From positions 1 through 27,609 of IMG/VR virus record IMGVR_UViG_3300009128_001952: a stretch of DNA of 27,609 bases. The stretch is one strand, 5' to 3'. Of this stretch, positions 1-7,915 are shown piece after piece. The translations under genes were made by a program, and so were the position numbers. Numbering within the stretch: the first letter of the stretch is position 1; every line of letters starts with the position of its first letter. The stretch comes from a virus. Under the pieces are notes generated by a model, which had not been told where the DNA came from, did no database searches, and worked only from the letters and a program-made list of their open reading frames with translations.

Positions 1-90
1 AAGCTTCGTGGGCACGATCCGCTCGACACCATCGTCACCGCCCTCCGTGCTTACGTTCGCAGCGGTACACTGCCGCCCTTGCCGAACTGA
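1..90 (+). CDS. C-terminal end of a probable IS66-type transposase (partial)
   Basis: An open frame enters from the left edge and stops at 88-90. Its 29 residues include GHDPLDTIVTALRAYV and then TGTLPPLP-like text (here SGTLPPLPN). This resembles the C-terminal tail of IS66-family DDE transposases as I remember them from planctomycetes. The stop lies 26 bases before a candidate IS right end, the spacing expected for that family. Too little sequence is present to see any catalytic residue, so the assignment rests on resemblance and position only. Confidence 0.35.
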   Translation, partial: KLRGHDPLDTIVTALRAYVRSGTLPPLPN

Positions 91-116
91 TCCACTTCAT
101 TCGGCTGAAGTGTTAC
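1..116 (+). mobile_element. Right end of a probable IS66-family insertion sequence
   Basis: The transposase-like tail ends at 90, and the sequence up to 116 ends CTGAAGTGTTAC. Read inward from the end this is GTAACACTTCAG, and IS66 elements characteristically begin GTAA. Directly after 116 a DUF4238 reading frame resumes in mid-domain, as expected if the element had inserted into that gene. The left end and the target duplication are outside the window. Confidence 0.35.
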
Positions 117-198
117 CATTCCGCATGCTTCAATCTCAGGGCAGGCCGCGAGGAGCCATTTCTACGGGAAGGACGGTAAGACCGAGAGCTCCCTTAGC

Positions 199-1128
199 AT
201 GATCGAAGGCAGCGCCGCAGGTGTCATATCGAATATCATTCGCACGAACGTCTTGCCCCAACTTTCTTCTGCCGACCACAGGAACCTATTGAGATTTGCA
301 GTCTTCCAGCGGTCCAGAACGGTCTACGCGGCCGAAGAGATGGATGAACTACTGGACAAAGTTGTCAAGATACTGGTTGGCAGGGATCCGGACCTCAAGG
401 ATCACATGGACGAGTTCAAGGCCCGCTTCGACAACCCTGCGCTCGCCGCTCTCGACCCTGCCGTCCGTCTCTGGCCGATGGCTTCTGATCTCAAGTCCCG
501 TCTGATTGTTAATGACACGGAGCAGCCCTTCATAACCTCAGACGCTCCAGCAGTGTTCTACAATCAGCTTATGGAGAAGAAGAAAACATACGGGAGCAAC
601 ACTGGGCTGCAGAGCAAGGGACTACAGATCTTCCTTCCGCTGTCGCCGAGGCACTGCCTCGTACTCTACGACGGAGAAGTATACAAACTCCGGGGTAAGG
701 GCAACGCGCCAGTTTCTGCCAAGAGGGAGAAGGACATCGCCGCGGTCAACGCTCTCCAATGCGTTAGCGTTCGTGAAAACCTGTACTTCGACGATAGAGC
801 CAAAGAGAAGGAAATCCGTCGGCTGGTGCAGATGGCGGGACGATTCCGTCGAAAGGCGAAGGCACGCGCAGAGGAGTATGAGGGGCCGACTGACGCCGAG
901 GGTATGCACTCGCTACTTCATACCTACAAGGAAGACGTGAGGTGTGACTTAAGCCTATCCTTGCTCAAGGTCCGACGCAAAGCTAAGAAGTACGAGTTGG
1001 GAGACAAAGCGGTGCACGTTAGAAACGAGGAAATCTGTCGCCTTTACGATGACGCCGTAGGGGGCGCGTCGCGGCCGAAACGAGAACCGCCTGAAGGGCC
1101 ATATGTGCGGCGGCGGCCTAGGCCGTAG
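199..1128 (+). CDS. DUF4238 family protein, probably 5'-truncated
   Basis: From the first in-frame ATG (199) the protein has 309 residues. It carries DUF4238 hallmarks: an acidic-helix start (IEGSAAGVISNII), a FITSDAPAVFYN segment near residues 110-121, and a following LQIFLPLSPRHCLVLYD segment. The family similarity clearly starts upstream of the ATG in the same frame: from about 118 the codons read an ASISGQAARSHFYGKDG-type segment, typical of the family just before IEG. No start codon lies between there and the in-frame stop at 106-108. The gene therefore seems to have lost its N-terminus, probably to the IS end at 116. DUF4238 proteins have no settled function and often lie in accessory islands. 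The gene lies outside the integrase, so it is probably chromosomal or island sequence rather than phage. Confidence 0.6.
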   Translation: MIEGSAAGVISNIIRTNVLPQLSSADHRNLLRFAVFQRSRTVYAAEEMDELLDKVVKILVGRDPDLKDHMDEFKARFDNPALAALDPAVRLWPMASDLKSRLIVNDTEQPFITSDAPAVFYNQLMEKKKTYGSNTGLQSKGLQIFLPLSPRHCLVLYDGEVYKLRGKGNAPVSAKREKDIAAVNALQCVSVRENLYFDDRAKEKEIRRLVQMAGRFRRKAKARAEEYEGPTDAEGMHSLLHTYKEDVRCDLSLSLLKVRRKAKKYELGDKAVHVRNEEICRLYDDAVGGASRPKREPPEGPYVRRRPRP

Positions 1129-1263
1129 GTAGTGCAGGTCAGCATGTCGCCTTGCGTAACTTCGCAAGCCAAGATGATCGCACACTCCCTGCTCGACCAA
1201 TGGACATGGCCGGCCTGGATCAACACGAACCCCTGACCCAAAACCCCGCGTGACTTCACCAAG
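1129..1263. other. Intergenic gap, probable location of the left prophage junction
   Basis: This gap separates the truncated DUF4238 gene from the end of the integrase. It holds a perfect 6-bp hairpin (CTTGCG, six bases, CGCAAG) near 1152-1169. I see no tRNA or tRNA fragment. By the usual position of att sites next to int, the phage-host junction should lie here, but the partner repeat at the right end is outside the window, so this is inference. Confidence 0.25.
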
Positions 1264-2439
1264 CTACGCTACGAATTCGGTCGCCTGCGCGCAGTTTCGA
1301 CTCGAATCGACGGATGGTAGTGCCTTAAGAGCGAGCGCCTTATCGTCAATCTGCGTATGAGTGTAGCGCATCGTGAGGCTCGGCTCGCAGTGGCGGGCGA
1401 GTTCCTGGTGGGTCTTCATGCTGACCGGCAGGCGGCCGATGTTCGTGATATACGTGTGCCGAAGCGAATGAAAATCCGCATATTTCCCCGACGCGTCCTT
1501 GTAGTCGATCTTCGCCGTTTCGAGATCCGCCTTCATCATCTTGCTCGTCTTATGCCAGAGCCATACCGACGTCTGGATTACCGGCTCGCCTCGCCGCTTC
1601 CACACCAGCCATAGCCGCAGCAGTTCAGCAAGGTCCTTGCGGATCGGCTGCACGTCCCGTCTGCGTCGCTTCGAGTACGACGCCTCGACCGTGATCGTCG
1701 GTGGATTCGCGTCGAGGTCAAACGACTCCGGCGTCAGGCTACGGATCTCATTGCGGCGGAACCCGGTCCCCGCCGCGATTCGGTAGAGCATCGCGCGTTC
1801 ACGTCCCGACAGCCCGCAAACCACCGGGCCTTTCTCCGCCGCGTCGATTAGCCTGCACAGTTCCTCGTCCTGCAACGCGCGCCGGTCGTGGCGCCGGTCC
1901 AGCTTGACATTGAACCCCGCGAGGTGGGCAAGCGTGTGTTCGGGCGCCCGACCGTCGCGCCACAGCCAACGAGAGAACTGCTTGATCGATCGGAGATAGT
2001 GGTTGCAGCTCTGAAGTGACAACCCCTCGCCGCGGAGCGCCTTGAGCGCCGCCTGTACCTTGGACGGAGTCAGTTGGCTGATACGCTTCGCTTTGCAGAG
2101 CTCGACCAACCTGCAGACCTGGTTGCGCCGACTCATCGCGTGCTTTTCTGTGTCGCCCTTGGCGATCAGGTCGTCGTAAAAGTCCGCGGCGTGGCCGCCG
2201 ACAACGTTCTTGTCCTTGTTCCGGACCACGAGCGGCCTCCCCTCGGCCTCGGTGTGCTGATCGGTCTTGACGTCGATGATGCCTTTACGGCGCAGGAACG
2301 CCTCGGCCTCGAGCTTGCGGGCGTAGGCCTCCGTCGCCGCCCGGTCGTGGCACCCCTTCTCCGTTTTGCGAACGCCGGGCCGGACCACGTAGGTGATGTA
2401 GTACGTGCCCTTGCCGCCACGCTTATAGATGCTTGCCAT
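1264..2439 (-). CDS. int: Phage tyrosine-recombinase integrase
   Basis: The 391-residue protein has the full tyrosine-recombinase layout. An N-terminal arm-binding start (MASIYKRGGKGTYYITY) is followed by a SAM-like core-binding domain at about 75-180 and the catalytic domain at about 185-375. The catalytic residues can be read as R228 (TGFRRNE), K257 (YSKRRRR), H324 and R327 (HSLRH), H350 (ARH) and nucleophile Y359 (MRYTH). A GGAGGT ribosome site precedes the ATG at 2439. It would insert and, with an excisionase, excise the phage by site-specific recombination. It is transcribed leftward, and the excisionase-like gene lies just upstream of it in the same direction, so the attachment site is probably in or near 1129-1263. 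I could not identify the core. Confidence 0.95.
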   Translation of the reverse strand: MASIYKRGGKGTYYITYVVRPGVRKTEKGCHDRAATEAYARKLEAEAFLRRKGIIDVKTDQHTEAEGRPLVVRNKDKNVVGGHAADFYDDLIAKGDTEKHAMSRRNQVCRLVELCKAKRISQLTPSKVQAALKALRGEGLSLQSCNHYLRSIKQFSRWLWRDGRAPEHTLAHLAGFNVKLDRRHDRRALQDEELCRLIDAAEKGPVVCGLSGRERAMLYRIAAGTGFRRNEIRSLTPESFDLDANPPTITVEASYSKRRRRDVQPIRKDLAELLRLWLVWKRRGEPVIQTSVWLWHKTSKMMKADLETAKIDYKDASGKYADFHSLRHTYITNIGRLPVSMKTHQELARHCEPSLTMRYTHTQIDDKALALKALPSVDSSRNCAQATEFVA

Positions 2440-2500
2440 TGTTCACATTACCTCCAGCAAGACCACTGCTCCCTTACCTCGCGTGCCCGGCAAGCTCAAG

Positions 2501-2719
2501 TCAATTCCGGGAGCTTTTCCGACCGCCTTCGGCCAGACCGTTGATGTAGGATTCCACGTCCGACGGCCGCCAGCGGATCGTCTTGGGCGCCAGTCGAAGC
2601 GGCTTCGGAAAGCGGCCGATGCCGGCCTCGGCCTGGTGCGCCAGTCGCCAGCAGGTCCGCTCGTTGATGTTGAGTAGGGCGGACAGGTCCTTGATGGTGA
2701 GCAGTCGGCTGGGAGCCAT
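2501..2719 (-). CDS. AlpA/MerR-like excisionase or helix-turn-helix protein
   Basis: The 72-residue protein begins MAPSRLLTIKDLSALLNINE, a helix-turn-helix of the AlpA/excisionase type, and continues with RFPKPLRLAPKTIRWRPSDVESYI. That second part is the wing and the typical 'RW..sdve.yi' ending of these small phage DNA-binding proteins. I chose the start at 2719 rather than 2734 because GAGGAC sits about 7 bases before it. It lies just upstream of int in the same direction, so it is likely a recombination directionality factor, or a regulator of int. Length and context suit an excisionase; the fold alone cannot exclude a repressor. Confidence 0.75.
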   Translation of the reverse strand: MAPSRLLTIKDLSALLNINERTCWRLAHQAEAGIGRFPKPLRLAPKTIRWRPSDVESYINGLAEGGRKSSRN

Positions 2720-2997
2720 TGGTCTCGTCCTCATAAGTTCATATACCTATCGCAACGTTGTCCTCTATATGGGTCTATACCGAAGACATGCCGATTATGT
2801 CGGGTGCGATGTCCGCAAATCCGGCAGCACCTCCTGTTCCTGCCCCGCTCGAAGGGCGGTCGCGGCGCCATCACCGAGAGAGCGCTCCGCCCGATCACGG
2901 CAGTGACCAACTGGCGCGAGCAGCGACGCATGTGGCGCGAACTGATCGTAAAGTAGCCGGCCATAAGGGCCGGTCCGGTTCGCGCGTACTCGGTGAA
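2720..2997. other. Regulatory gap between excisionase and the 1378-residue gene
   Basis: No convincing gene lies here. The plus strand has a 50-codon frame from a GTG at 2804 to a stop at 2954-2956, without a ribosome site. It is followed directly by a 6-bp hairpin (CCGGCC at 2957-2962, GGCCGG at 2968-2973). A weak dyad with arms GACAT and ATGTC spans about 2785-2801. The control region of the integrase-excisionase transcript should be in this gap, but I see no clear minus-strand promoter. Confidence 0.3.
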
Positions 2998-3025
2998 TTG
3001 ACTGCACGTCCTCAAGGCGTATAAT
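2998..3025 (+). promoter_or_regulatory. Near-consensus sigma70-type promoter of the 1378-residue gene
   Basis: A TTGACT -35 box (2998-3003), a 16-base spacer and a perfect TATAAT -10 box (3020-3025) are present. The predicted transcript would start near 3032, about 30 bases before the ATG at 3063. This is the best housekeeping-type promoter I can read in the window. Confidence 0.75.
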
Positions 3026-3062
3026 CCCCTCATCGCTCCGCAACCTCCCGAACGAGGCCGGT

Positions 3063-6000
3063 ATGTACGAACGAAGGGCAAACCGGGATGAGCCGTCAGC
3101 GGAAACCGCTGTCAACGAGGTTTCATGTTGCCACTGGGACATCCCGGCAGAGACTGTAGAGGACACACTCGGCGCTGCCCGATGGGCTTGGAAGTGCGTG
3201 GAAGATCTTGCCCGGGTGTTCTGCCAGCAATGCTGCGGCGCCCGTGCATGTACTCGCGGCGAGGCGGATGTTGACTCTCGGCTCGACGGAGCGTCCGGCT
3301 CAGATAGCGCAGCCGCGGCACGATGGGGCGAAGTCCAGCAGAAGCTTCATGAGGCGATGGCGTTCTTTCCGGAATGCTCGCCTGGACCTGACGACTGTCC
3401 CGCGTGCGCTGTCGTGAAGGCCTTCGCACAATTCCCGATCTTGGCGAAGTTCTCTCCGGTGCCCCCCGTTGCAACCGTGAAACTGAATGCGGTCGACTGC
3501 CACCCTGATGTAGTGTATGTGGGCAGCGTGCAGAAGGAGTCGGTACCATGCTCCATCCGAGATACGCTGATCGGTGATGCCGAACACGAGATCGACGAGA
3601 TGTTGCGCGAAGAGGCCCTCCTGAAATTCGATCTCAGCCAACTGCCTCCAATGCTGCCGGCGACGCTGGCCGAAGTAGAGCTCCCGCTGACCGCCGGCCA
3701 GCGCGTCCTCCAGCACCTCCGGCAGCTCTGTGATGAGGAGCGTGAATCGCTTGGGGACGAACGGACGCCCAAGACACCACGCCGCCATGCCGAAGAACCG
3801 GACAGTGGTCCGTACTACCTGCGCGTCTGGCATGGAGTCAGGGAACCGACCTACCGTGACGGAGAGCCAATGGGCGAAGACCTGCGGGAAGAAACAACGT
3901 ATTTCTACCGCCCTCATGATAGGGTTCTGGCCCGCAGGCTGACCCGCCTTTTCGCTAGACAGCTTGCTAACGAAACCTGCAAGTTCAGTTGTATCTCGGC
4001 CGATGATTTGAGTGAAGAAGACCATTTCCTGGTTGATGAGGCCATCGACGGTCTGCGGGAGCGAGTCCACGAGGCACACTTTGAGTGGCGTCAGGAACAG
4101 GGATTGCGCGTCAACCACGACGATCACGTCGTGACAGCCGGCGCCTACCTGCTCGACCGGAAGCCCCCGCTGAGAGGCGACCCGCTCGCGTCTGAGTGCT
4201 TGTATGACCAAGCAGAACGCTGGGAAGAAAGGCTGCTGACTAAGGCGGCTGAAGCAACGACCGAGAACACGCAAAAGGAAGATGGAGCGACCAGCAGCGA
4301 TCGGGTGACTGTAGCGGATTTTCTTCCGGAGTTGTCCACGGCCGTTGTAGCGGCCAAAGCGCTCCAGGAGCTCAGCCGGATCCGGTACTACTACCCCGGC
4401 GTAATTGAGGAATCAGAAGCCAAGCAGGTTCATTTGACACTTGTAGATGCCTTGGATGCGGCTATGCAGCACCGCGGCTTTCAGGACATCAGAGAGTTCT
4501 ACTCGCGGCCCGTCTTTGGAGAACCGCAGGTAGTAGAAGAGGACCTATTCGGGCCCAACGCCCTCCTTATCCTTCATCCTGATATCGTCATAAACGAAAA
4601 GGACCCCGCAAAGACGAAGACAAGCCTCAAGAATGCGCTCCGGAAGTGCCAGGAAGCCGCGTCTGAACCTGTACGCCAAGTCGGGGAACGTTTGGTCACG
4701 GCCGTGCTCTTCGACTGCAGGACACCACGGCCATCTGGGGATTCATCCTTTCAGGAACCGCAACGCTTCCTCCAAATGCTGCGCTTCTATTGGGGCATAT
4801 GCCGATCCCTCTTGCTTGATGCAGTTGACGCCAAGTGCGGCTACCAGCCACACCCATTGATGCCACTCATCACGAATCTCCGCGCACGCATGCATGTGTG
4901 CTGGCAAGAACTGACTAGCGGCGAGGAGGCCGGTAAAGCTGAAAACACCGCGAATGACTTGCTGGACGTTCTCGTCAGCGGCGAGCTTGACGGGCTTTCG
5001 GTGGTACCAGAATCGACGACAGGACAAGTAGCGGATGTGGATTCGTTCTTGGAGCATTGCCGTCTTGAGCTGGGATCAAAGACCTATCCGCTCACACCGG
5101 CAGAAGAAACCTTCCTTGACTGGGCGCGGGAGAGCGTGAAGCAACACCACGCGACCGTGGAGCAGCTCTGGAAGAAAATACTCGCGAACGCCGACCGAAT
5201 GAGGGCCAAGAGCGGTGATCCCCGAGAAGCCAGCGCTGATTCCCAAGAGACTGCTGAGACGGGAACTGGGACTGGCTGCCCGGGCGTGATTGGCCCGCGG
5301 GGAGCGACCCGGGCGCTGTCCTACGACTCACGCGGGCTCGTTGGAGATGAAAAGACATGGGTACATGCGGACGTGCTTGGCTTGACCCTGGACGAGGTCC
5401 AGCATGTCCTCAGCTCTTGGGGCAGCGAAGTGTCCCAGCTGGCTGACACGGGCGTAGTCGTCTTCGATGCTGCAGATGCGGATGCCGCCGCTTGGCTGGA
5501 AGGAGAGCTGAAAGACGGCGTCTCTCCCCCGACCAGCGTCGCCGAGAAGCTAATGCACCAAGTCTACTTGGTCGCCACAGCGATGAAGGTCGATCCAGAG
5601 GCAATGTGGGCCTACACAACGGCAGCAACGGACGGTGTCGTCCCCACGGATCTGTCTAATCAGCGCAAGGCTGCAATGCGCGCCCTAGATGCGCTCGGAG
5701 CCCAACTGGAGCTATTGAACCAGCAGGCTCGTCTGCTCGGCAGGGAGCCAGAGCAGGCAACTCTTGCTCAGGCCCTCGGCATGGTCCCAACACGAGTAAG
5801 CAAGTCACCTCCCGCACAACACAAGGACTTCATGAGAAGAGTTGCGACTACGACAACGACGTCACCGACGCAAGCTAGGGCGAGCCTGGTCGCCCAGAGC
5901 ATGCGGTGGGCCGCTACTGGCGCAGCTGGGGCAGGAAGCGCGGTGCCCCAAGATCCCACGAACGAGGAACTCGCCTACGCTGAGGCAGCGATCTTGGATT

Positions 6001-7199
6001 ACCTCGTGACTCGATTTGGCGAACAGGACGATGCAGGAGGCAATTGGCCGCGGGATTGGCACGAATGTCCCGAAGCATTTCAGCTCTGGAAACAAAAGGT
6101 CCTAGAGCTGCGCCACCTGCGTGCGGAACACACCATCCGTTCTGTCCCCAATGGGCCAGCAGCGACAGGAAGCGACGCACTTGACCTGAGCAACTGGCTT
6201 TGGCGGCTAGACTGCGTGCAGGGAGAGATGGAGCGCCTAGTGCCCGACTGCAATGTGCACGTCGCCTTTACGATCAAGGAAGCTGGCGTGTCGGGCGGAG
6301 GTGAGTTCGATTCATTTCCTTTTGGCGAGGCTTTCTGGAGAACCGGAACCGCTGTGCCCGGATGGAAGGACGCGGATGGTGCTCTGTGGCTTGAGTTGGG
6401 AAGCGAAGAACTGCCCTTCGTTATCCGGTGGGATCTGGAGGACACGTGGAGCGCATGCGATTCATTGCCGGCGGCAGCATCGCGGCGCGTGGGAGATGTG
6501 CTTGTCTACGACAAAACCTTCGGGTGGGACACTTGGTATTACTTCGACAAGCCCCTCGCCGATCAAGCGACGACGGACCACGATCAACTTGCCCACGCGC
6601 TCGTCGACCTCGAGGCGGCAGTCATGGAATGCTGTGACCTAGCCCCGCGGTCTGTGGCGGAAAAATGCGGCAACCTAGCATGGCTTGGCTCCTGGCCAAC
6701 CACCCTTTTCTATCTGGCGTTCGTGCGAACACATCCACTCCTGGGCGCCTATGGAACCCGCGTGGCCCAGGACACAAGTAAGACAGCGTTCACGAAATTC
6801 AACGACTACGTCATCAGGCTGTCCCCAGATTTGCGCACGGCCACTTTTCACGCGCTTGATGCGCTGCGGCACTTCGCGCAGATGCTACCCGGTGGTGAGG
6901 CCAAGGTGGCGACGCCAAAGAGGCCAAGTGCGAAGAAGCGCGCACCGAGGGCTGCCGCAATCGAGACACTGAAGAAGGAACTGATCAAACACATCAGGGC
7001 GGCTCGAGATCACGCACAGTCTGCTGTTGACTGTAGGGCAGAACCGTCGCTGTTGGAGCGGCCAAGCAAGCGTCTGCTTGGTTCGCTAGCCGGTGTGAAA
7101 CCGTGGACCGTGACTCGTTGTTTCGACGATTCCAAAGAACTAGAGCTGCTGTGGAGAATCGCGGGCAGCCTAGAAGACGTGATGAAATACGGCAAGTAA
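3063..7199 (+). CDS. Giant protein of unknown function (1378 residues) with a C-terminal HTH-like tail
   Basis: I do not recognise a family for most of this protein. The N-terminal 130 residues are rich in cysteine (CCHW, CQQCCGARAC, CPAC), suggesting metal binding. The middle is acidic and helical, with no Walker, nuclease, protease or membrane motif that I can see. A basic linker (about 1280-1298) leads to residues 1299-1378. There a long helix (LKKELIKHIRAARDHA) is followed by RPSKRLLGSLAGVKPWTVTRCFDDS and ELELLWRIAGSLEDVM. This resembles a helix-turn-helix tail I associate with planctomycete hypothetical proteins. The gene is monocistronic, with its own promoter before it and a perfect inverted repeat after it. 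One sampled 60-base stretch is about 53% GC, against about 68% in the terminase gene. Its position beside int suggests cargo, possibly defence or regulation, but no function is shown. Confidence 0.85.
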   Translation: MYERRANRDEPSAETAVNEVSCCHWDIPAETVEDTLGAARWAWKCVEDLARVFCQQCCGARACTRGEADVDSRLDGASGSDSAAAARWGEVQQKLHEAMAFFPECSPGPDDCPACAVVKAFAQFPILAKFSPVPPVATVKLNAVDCHPDVVYVGSVQKESVPCSIRDTLIGDAEHEIDEMLREEALLKFDLSQLPPMLPATLAEVELPLTAGQRVLQHLRQLCDEERESLGDERTPKTPRRHAEEPDSGPYYLRVWHGVREPTYRDGEPMGEDLREETTYFYRPHDRVLARRLTRLFARQLANETCKFSCISADDLSEEDHFLVDEAIDGLRERVHEAHFEWRQEQGLRVNHDDHVVTAGAYLLDRKPPLRGDPLASECLYDQAERWEERLLTKAAEATTENTQKEDGATSSDRVTVADFLPELSTAVVAAKALQELSRIRYYYPGVIEESEAKQVHLTLVDALDAAMQHRGFQDIREFYSRPVFGEPQVVEEDLFGPNALLILHPDIVINEKDPAKTKTSLKNALRKCQEAASEPVRQVGERLVTAVLFDCRTPRPSGDSSFQEPQRFLQMLRFYWGICRSLLLDAVDAKCGYQPHPLMPLITNLRARMHVCWQELTSGEEAGKAENTANDLLDVLVSGELDGLSVVPESTTGQVADVDSFLEHCRLELGSKTYPLTPAEETFLDWARESVKQHHATVEQLWKKILANADRMRAKSGDPREASADSQETAETGTGTGCPGVIGPRGATRALSYDSRGLVGDEKTWVHADVLGLTLDEVQHVLSSWGSEVSQLADTGVVVFDAADADAAAWLEGELKDGVSPPTSVAEKLMHQVYLVATAMKVDPEAMWAYTTAATDGVVPTDLSNQRKAAMRALDALGAQLELLNQQARLLGREPEQATLAQALGMVPTRVSKSPPAQHKDFMRRVATTTTTSPTQARASLVAQSMRWAATGAAGAGSAVPQDPTNEELAYAEAAILDYLVTRFGEQDDAGGNWPRDWHECPEAFQLWKQKVLELRHLRAEHTIRSVPNGPAATGSDALDLSNWLWRLDCVQGEMERLVPDCNVHVAFTIKEAGVSGGGEFDSFPFGEAFWRTGTAVPGWKDADGALWLELGSEELPFVIRWDLEDTWSACDSLPAAASRRVGDVLVYDKTFGWDTWYYFDKPLADQATTDHDQLAHALVDLEAAVMECCDLAPRSVAEKCGNLAWLGSWPTTLFYLAFVRTHPLLGAYGTRVAQDTSKTAFTKFNDYVIRLSPDLRTATFHALDALRHFAQMLPGGEAKVATPKRPSAKKRAPRAAAIETLKKELIKHIRAARDHAQSAVDCRAEPSLLERPSKRLLGSLAGVKPWTVTRCFDDSKELELLWRIAGSLEDVMKYGK

Positions 7200-7222
7200 C
7201 CAGCCCATTCCCTCCCGCCCCA

Positions 7223-7261
7223 CTTGCAGTTGCACATTGCCTCTTTTCCTGCAACTGCAAG
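7223..7261. repeat. Perfect 12-bp inverted repeat behind the giant gene
   Basis: CTTGCAGTTGCA at 7223-7234 is exactly complementary to TGCAACTGCAAG at 7250-7261, with a 15-base spacer. It begins 24 bases after the stop codon. It could form a transcript-ending hairpin, but there is no run of T after it, so a protein-binding site is also possible. Confidence 0.6.
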
Positions 7262-7359
7262 ACCCTCAGTTCTCTCTTCCATGCAGTGCCGTTACAAGCG
7301 CTTAGGAGCCACCACGACTTGTCCGTAGGCATGTTCTGCAATTCCTCCGTTGGGTGAGG

Positions 7360-7377
7360 CGGCTTGTGCAAGCCGCT
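7360..7377. promoter_or_regulatory. Palindromic operator-like site before the early operon
   Basis: The 18-base sequence GCGGCTTGTGCAAGCCGC has two perfect 8-base arms around TG. It lies 17 bases before the AGGAGG ribosome site of the next gene, where a repressor or activator of the early transcript could bind. It could also fold as a short hairpin in the mRNA. Confidence 0.4.
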
Positions 7378-7408
7378 ACCACTGGACACCTGTTAGGAGG
7401 TCGTGAGC

Positions 7409-7753
7409 ATGACAGTAGCTTCGCAGGATGGCGATCGGTTTAGCAACTTGTCACCCGGTCGGCAACGTCTCGTAAAGGAAATGCAGACGGTCGGATACGG
7501 GCGCCTACTCAACCGGGAGATTCGCGACGGTGAACCTGTTTACGACCCGCCGCCAACGAGAACGCGCGTTCTGCTCCTAGGTGGTCGCGGTCAGGACGTG
7601 AGCACCACACGCCAAACAGACTTCGTTCTCAAAAAGGAACACCGTGAATTGTTCGTTCTCTTTGATCGCGAACAGACGCTCCTGATCGAGGAGCTGGTGG
7701 TGGAGAACGGGCTCCCGGTCCGGGTAGGCCTGTCGGAAGTCGCTCGCGTCTAG
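7409..7753 (+). CDS. Small conserved phage protein, function unknown
   Basis: The 114-residue protein begins MTVASQDGDRFSNLSPGRQRLVKEMQTVGYGRLLNREIRDGEPVYDPPP. The LSPxRQRLVxxMQ..GYGR...RDGEPVxDPPP pattern is one I recall from small proteins at the head of planctomycete prophage early operons. No catalytic motif is visible. I chose the ATG at 7409 because AGGAGG (7395-7400) is 8 bases before it; an in-frame GTG at 7403 would be only 2 bases away. It opens the rightward early cluster and precedes the sigma-like gene, so a regulatory or host-takeover role is possible but not shown. Confidence 0.7.
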   Translation: MTVASQDGDRFSNLSPGRQRLVKEMQTVGYGRLLNREIRDGEPVYDPPPTRTRVLLLGGRGQDVSTTRQTDFVLKKEHRELFVLFDREQTLLIEELVVENGLPVRVGLSEVARV

Positions 7754-7802
7754 CGGGCACCGCGGACATCAGACAACAGACTGGCCGGAAAACGGAGGTC
7801 GT

Positions 7803-7884
7803 TGTGGGTGTCGCCGAAATCGGCGAACTCGCATCGGCCTCCTTTTCATGAGGCCCGGCCCTCCCGGTAACGACGACACCCACA
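7803..7884 (+). ncRNA. Candidate structured leader (three-stem junction) upstream of the sigma-like gene
   Basis: Three complementary pairings nest without conflict. An outer stem pairs TGTGGGTG (7803-7810) with CACCCACA (7877-7884), extendable by TCG/CGA. A hairpin pairs CGCCGA with TCGGCG (7812-7817 and 7820-7825). A second hairpin pairs GGCCTC (7836-7841) with GAGGCC (7850-7855). The outer stem closes 31 bases before the GTG start at 7916 and just before its GAGGAGGAG ribosome site. This suggests a translation- or transcription-controlling leader. It matches no riboswitch class I know. Confidence 0.35.
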
Positions 7885-7915
7885 CGAACTCCCCCTCGGC
7901 CGCGAGGAGGAGCAA

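Noticed and set aside
1-6. The window begins exactly with AAGCTT, a HindIII site
   Set aside because: It may mark the end of a cloned insert, but a chance cut point explains it equally well and it says nothing about the biology.
2804-2956. A 50-codon plus-strand frame followed directly by a hairpin
   Set aside because: It has only a GTG start, no ribosome site and no recognisable motif. It may be a decayed remnant, so it is mentioned only as part of the gap.
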